Below, one piece after another: positions 11,955-14,833 of a stretch of DNA of 14,833 nucleotides (its first letter is position 1; the number at the start of each line of letters is the position of its first letter). The notes under the pieces are model-generated. The model was not told where the DNA came from and made no database searches. It saw only the letters and a list, made by a program, of their open reading frames with translations. Position numbers and translations under genes: made by a program. The DNA is from Firmicutes bacterium UBA7510 (GTDB lineage Bacteria > Bacillota > Clostridia > Tissierellales > Sedimentibacteraceae). The stretch is from contig DLNM01000008.1 in assembly GCA_002479485.1 (NCBI GenBank), positions 1 to 14,833 of the forward strand. The letters run 5' to 3'.

Positions 11955-12938
11955 CTAATCTACTTTTACTCTTGGATCAACTAATGCATAGCTAACATCT
12001 GAAAGTAAGTTTCCAATCACCATTAATAGTGAATAAAATATATTTGTTGCTATTACTACACTGTAATCTCTATCTAATATTGAAGTATAAAGTATATTGC
12101 CAATTCCCGGCCACAAGAATACTGTTTCCAATATCATAGCACCGGCAAATAATGAAGGTATATACATACCAGCTAGTGTAACTAATGGAATTAATGCATT
12201 TCTAAATGCATGTTTATATATGACAGACTTCTCTTTTAATCCTTTAGAACGAGCTGTTCTTATATAATCTTGATTTATAACGTCAATTACACTATTTCTA
12301 ACATACTTTATTAAACCAGCTAAGCTTGTTAAGGATAAAACTGTAACTGGCAATATCATATGTAGAAGCACATCTTTAATTTCAGCTAGCTTGCTTGGAT
12401 AACCCATTGCTGCCAAAAGCGAGGTTCTCATACCATTAAGAGGAATAACTGGGAACGGTATAGCTATAAAAAATACTAAAATTAGCGCAAAGAAAAAAGA
12501 AGGCATTGATACTCCAATCAGCGAAAATACTGTCCAGAAATTATCAAAAGCACCATATTTCTTGACAGCTGATTTTATACCTATTGGTATTGCAATACCA
12601 AAAGCAATAACAGTTGCTATTAAATTAATTATGAAAGTGTTCCAAATATACTCTCCCATAAGCTCTGTAACGGGTTTTCTATATTTCAAAGATATTCCTA
12701 AATCACCTTCTAGTAATGTTCTTTGCAACCATTTTGAATACTGAACATACCATGGTTTGTCTAAACCTAGCTTTGCACGTATCTGCGCTTGCTGCTCTGG
12801 AGTCACTTTAGATCCAACTCCCAAATATGCACTTACAGGATCACCTGGCATTAATTGAACTAGACCAAATAAGATAATTGAAATAATTAATACTACAGGA
12901 ATTAATCCAATTAACCTTCGTATAATAAACTTAAACAT
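11955..12938 (-). CDS. oppB: oligopeptide ABC transporter permease OppB
   Basis: This 327-aa inner membrane permease is the partner of OppC. The N-terminus MFKFIIRRLIGLIPVVLIISIILFGLV is the typical basic start plus first helix, followed by LMPGDPV (29-35). The periplasmic part contains LGLDKPWYVQYSKWL (57-71) and GDLGISL (78-84). The EAA loop is DYIRTARSKGLKEKSVIYKHAFRNALIP (224-251), and LFAGAMILETVFLWPGIG (263-280) and VDPRVKVD at the end are family hallmarks. I chose the ATG at 12938: GGAGG lies five to six bases upstream. Another ATG four codons earlier (12950) contains that ribosome binding site within its own reading frame, so it is not the likely start. It follows oppA across a gap with a perfect hairpin. 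Confidence 0.93.
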   Translation of the reverse strand: MFKFIIRRLIGLIPVVLIISIILFGLVQLMPGDPVSAYLGVGSKVTPEQQAQIRAKLGLDKPWYVQYSKWLQRTLLEGDLGISLKYRKPVTELMGEYIWNTFIINLIATVIAFGIAIPIGIKSAVKKYGAFDNFWTVFSLIGVSMPSFFFALILVFFIAIPFPVIPLNGMRTSLLAAMGYPSKLAEIKDVLLHMILPVTVLSLTSLAGLIKYVRNSVIDVINQDYIRTARSKGLKEKSVIYKHAFRNALIPLVTLAGMYIPSLFAGAMILETVFLWPGIGNILYTSILDRDYSVVIATNIFYSLLMVIGNLLSDVSYALVDPRVKVD

Positions 12939-12985
12939 ATATACCTCCATGCAATTTTTTTACTACTGACTATATTATTTTAGAA

Positions 12986-13015
12986 ATGGAGACAGCTACG
13001 AAGGACTGTCTCCAT
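12986..13015 (-). terminator. perfect 10-bp hairpin in the oppA-oppB gap
   Basis: ATGGAGACAG (12986-12995) and CTGTCTCCAT (13006-13015) are exact inverted copies with a 10-base loop. It begins about 12 bp after the oppA stop. On the minus strand only TTTCTAAAATAAT follows, so it is at most a leaky terminator, or it protects the oppA mRNA end so the binding protein is made in excess, as is usual for binding-protein genes. Confidence 0.6.
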
Positions 13016-13027
13016 AATTTTTTTATA

Positions 13028-14713
13028 TTATTTTACTATTTTGGTATCCTGTAAAGCTGAGGTCCAAGGATAAAATGAATTTGTTTTAAAATCAGTAACT
13101 TTCTTGCTATATAAATCGAAGTAAGTATTTGTATATACAGGAATCATTGCAGCATCTTCAGTTATTATTTTAACTAAATCTCTGTAGTATGCTTTTGCTT
13201 CATTAATATCCATAATACTCTTTCCTTTGTCTAACATCTTATCAACTGTAGGATTTTTATATCTCATAGTATTATCTTTTCCACTTCCAATCATTGATGA
13301 ATGATAGGTAGTGTATAAAGCATCAGGATCTGGAGATGCAATAGATGTAGCCATAAAATACATGCTCCAATTATTAACATTGGCATCACTGTTATAAATT
13401 ACATAATCTGATAATGTATTAAATTCTAAATACGCTATGCTAAGCTTACACTTTAATGATTGACCCCAATCTCTTTGCCACATAGGAATTAAGGTTTGTA
13501 AAATATCATGGTCTGGAATTGCTGCTATTTTAAGCTCCAATATTTGACCATTTTTTTCTCTGAATCCACTAGGTCCAACAACCCAACCTGCATTATCTAA
13601 CATCTTTTTAGCTTCCTCCATATTAAAAGAAAAGTCAGGAAGTTCACTTAATAGCTTATCATCTATAACCCAGCTTACCTGTGAAAAAGGATGATATTGT
13701 GTAGTCGCAATTAATGTATCTGAAGCTTTATCATAAAAATAACTCTTTACAAATTCTTCTATATTAAATGAACGATATAATGCTTGCCTCACGGCCTTAT
13801 CAGAAGTTGCACCAGCCTCACAGTTAAATCTTATATATCCATATCCACTTCTTTGATATTCGTTGTAGGTTAAGTTTGCATCAGCTCTTGCCGTTGCAAC
13901 TTTTTCAGGCTCTACTACACCTAAAAGCATACTTATTTCTCCTGTTGTCAATGCAGTAATCTCTGTAGTTGCATCAACGAATTTCATTATAACATTTTGT
14001 ATTTCATAGCCTGTGCCTGAATAATTTGGATTTTTAGTAAGTGAAGCATATTCTTTACCCTTAAATTCCTTAAGCATGTATGGACCAGAGCCTACAGGAT
14101 TATTAACATTAGCTTCTATACTTGATGTATCTCCTTGTTTGTAATTAGGATATAAATGTTTTGGTATAGCTTGCATTAAACAATTTTCTAAATTAGTTCT
14201 GTATGCATCCTTAAAATGAAAGGTAATTGTATAATCGTTAACAACTTCTACACCTGTTAATTTGTCAGTTGAACCAGAACGATATTCTGAATATCCAACT
14301 AAATCCTGCGCCATTGAACTAAATCTACCTGTATATGATTTATCTGAAAGTATCATATATGAAAACGCAATATCGTTTGCTGTAACATTAGTTCCATCTG
14401 AATATTTTGCATCTTCTCTTAATGTGAAAGTTATACTTTTACCATCTTCAGAATAAGTGTAGTCCTTAGCTAAACTCGGAACAAGTTCTCCATTATAGTT
14501 TCTTTTTAATAACGCTTCATGAACCAAATCAATAACATATCCATCATAAGTAGATGAATAGTATAATGGACTAAAGTTACCAGACATCTCCGTAACACCT
14601 ACAACCAATGTAGTTGGGTTTTCAGTCGCAGTATTATTTCCCCCGTTATTAGTACATGCACTTAATGATAAAAGCATTGAAAAAATAAGTAAATATGACA
14701 ATATTTTTTTCAT
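13028..14713 (-). CDS. oppA: oligopeptide-binding lipoprotein OppA (family 5 solute-binding protein)
   Basis: This 561-aa extracellular lipoprotein captures peptides and delivers them to OppB/OppC. The signal peptide MKKILSYLLIFSMLLSLSAC ends in the lipobox LSAC with lipidated C20, followed by a Asn/Gly-rich spacer (TNNGGNN). The mature part shows family 5 features: LVHEALLKRNYNGELVPSLA, SEDGKSITFTLREDAKYSDG, an AVRQALYRSFN segment mid-protein, and the region GWVVGPSGFREKNGQILELKIA. Length fits OppA/AppA. Ligand size preference cannot be read from sequence. I chose ATG at 14713, eight bases after AGGAGG; a TTG one codon earlier is possible but closer to it. It is the first gene of the operon. 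No confident promoter is visible in the remaining 120 bp; it may lie outside the window. Confidence 0.93.
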   Translation of the reverse strand: MKKILSYLLIFSMLLSLSACTNNGGNNTATENPTTLVVGVTEMSGNFSPLYYSSTYDGYVIDLVHEALLKRNYNGELVPSLAKDYTYSEDGKSITFTLREDAKYSDGTNVTANDIAFSYMILSDKSYTGRFSSMAQDLVGYSEYRSGSTDKLTGVEVVNDYTITFHFKDAYRTNLENCLMQAIPKHLYPNYKQGDTSSIEANVNNPVGSGPYMLKEFKGKEYASLTKNPNYSGTGYEIQNVIMKFVDATTEITALTTGEISMLLGVVEPEKVATARADANLTYNEYQRSGYGYIRFNCEAGATSDKAVRQALYRSFNIEEFVKSYFYDKASDTLIATTQYHPFSQVSWVIDDKLLSELPDFSFNMEEAKKMLDNAGWVVGPSGFREKNGQILELKIAAIPDHDILQTLIPMWQRDWGQSLKCKLSIAYLEFNTLSDYVIYNSDANVNNWSMYFMATSIASPDPDALYTTYHSSMIGSGKDNTMRYKNPTVDKMLDKGKSIMDINEAKAYYRDLVKIITEDAAMIPVYTNTYFDLYSKKVTDFKTNSFYPWTSALQDTKIVK

Positions 14714-14760
14714 CAAATTTTCCTCCTAATTGTTTTATATTTTTAACAGAAATTTTAATT

Positions 14761-14800
14761 ATTAATGCATAATATTTATTAATTATGTAATATTTAATAA
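14761..14800. repeat. short AT-rich direct repeat upstream of oppA
   Basis: TAATATTTA occurs at 14770-14778 and again at 14788-14796, an 18-bp period, each preceded by ATTAAT. It sits 50-90 bp ahead of oppA where a regulator might bind, but AT-rich DNA produces such repeats often. Confidence 0.25.
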
Positions 14801-14833
14801 CTAATAGATATAATTGTTTTTAACTAATATTTT

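Overview
The window comes from a low-G+C, spore-forming anaerobe of the Clostridia. The evidence is AT-rich intergenic DNA, strong AGGAGG-type ribosome binding sites, consensus sigma-A promoters, a clostridial-type spore photoproduct lyase, and a sodium-pump decarboxylase operon of the methylmalonyl-CoA decarboxylase type typical of anaerobic fermenters. I cannot name the genus. Almost everything is on the minus strand; only nrdR is clearly plus. Most genes are ordinary core genes, and the more unusual signals lie between them.

Layout. 1-518 has no gene. It holds a tandem array of minus-strand sigma-A promoters with about 98 bp periodicity in its best part, leading out of the left edge into what looks like the leader of an rRNA operon. 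Next come a GNAT acetyltransferase (519-1058) and splB (1174-2169). Two identical tandem tRNA-Leu(UAG) genes (2283-2478) follow, with a perfect promoter and their own terminator. The operon mmdA-mmdD-mmdC-mmdB (6432 to 2829) encodes a membrane, biotin-dependent, Na+-exporting acyl-CoA decarboxylase, bounded by a promoter at 6471-6499 and a terminator at 2750-2781. An AlaX-like tRNA-editing hydrolase (6715-7914) is divergent from nrdR (8079-8543); a perfect 17-bp palindrome lies in their shared promoter region. Between alaX and mmdA a plus-strand consensus promoter points into DNA with no gene, possibly a small RNA. The opp operon oppA-oppB-oppC-(small ORF)-oppD-oppF-small membrane protein (14713 to 8667) encodes a complete peptide ABC importer.

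How the genes work together. MmdA moves the carboxyl group from the acyl-CoA to biotin on MmdC. MmdB decarboxylates carboxybiotin and pumps Na+, with MmdD holding the complex together. OppA captures peptides outside the membrane, OppB/OppC form the channel and OppD/OppF hydrolyse ATP. Both operons have structured gaps. Three hairpins at 4498-4521, 8863-8888 and 11919-11946 share related arms with covarying base pairs. A perfect hairpin follows oppA, and an unlisted 26-codon ORF between oppC and oppD runs through a perfect 10-bp inverted repeat that buries the oppD start codon. The last item is the most interesting regulatory arrangement in the window.
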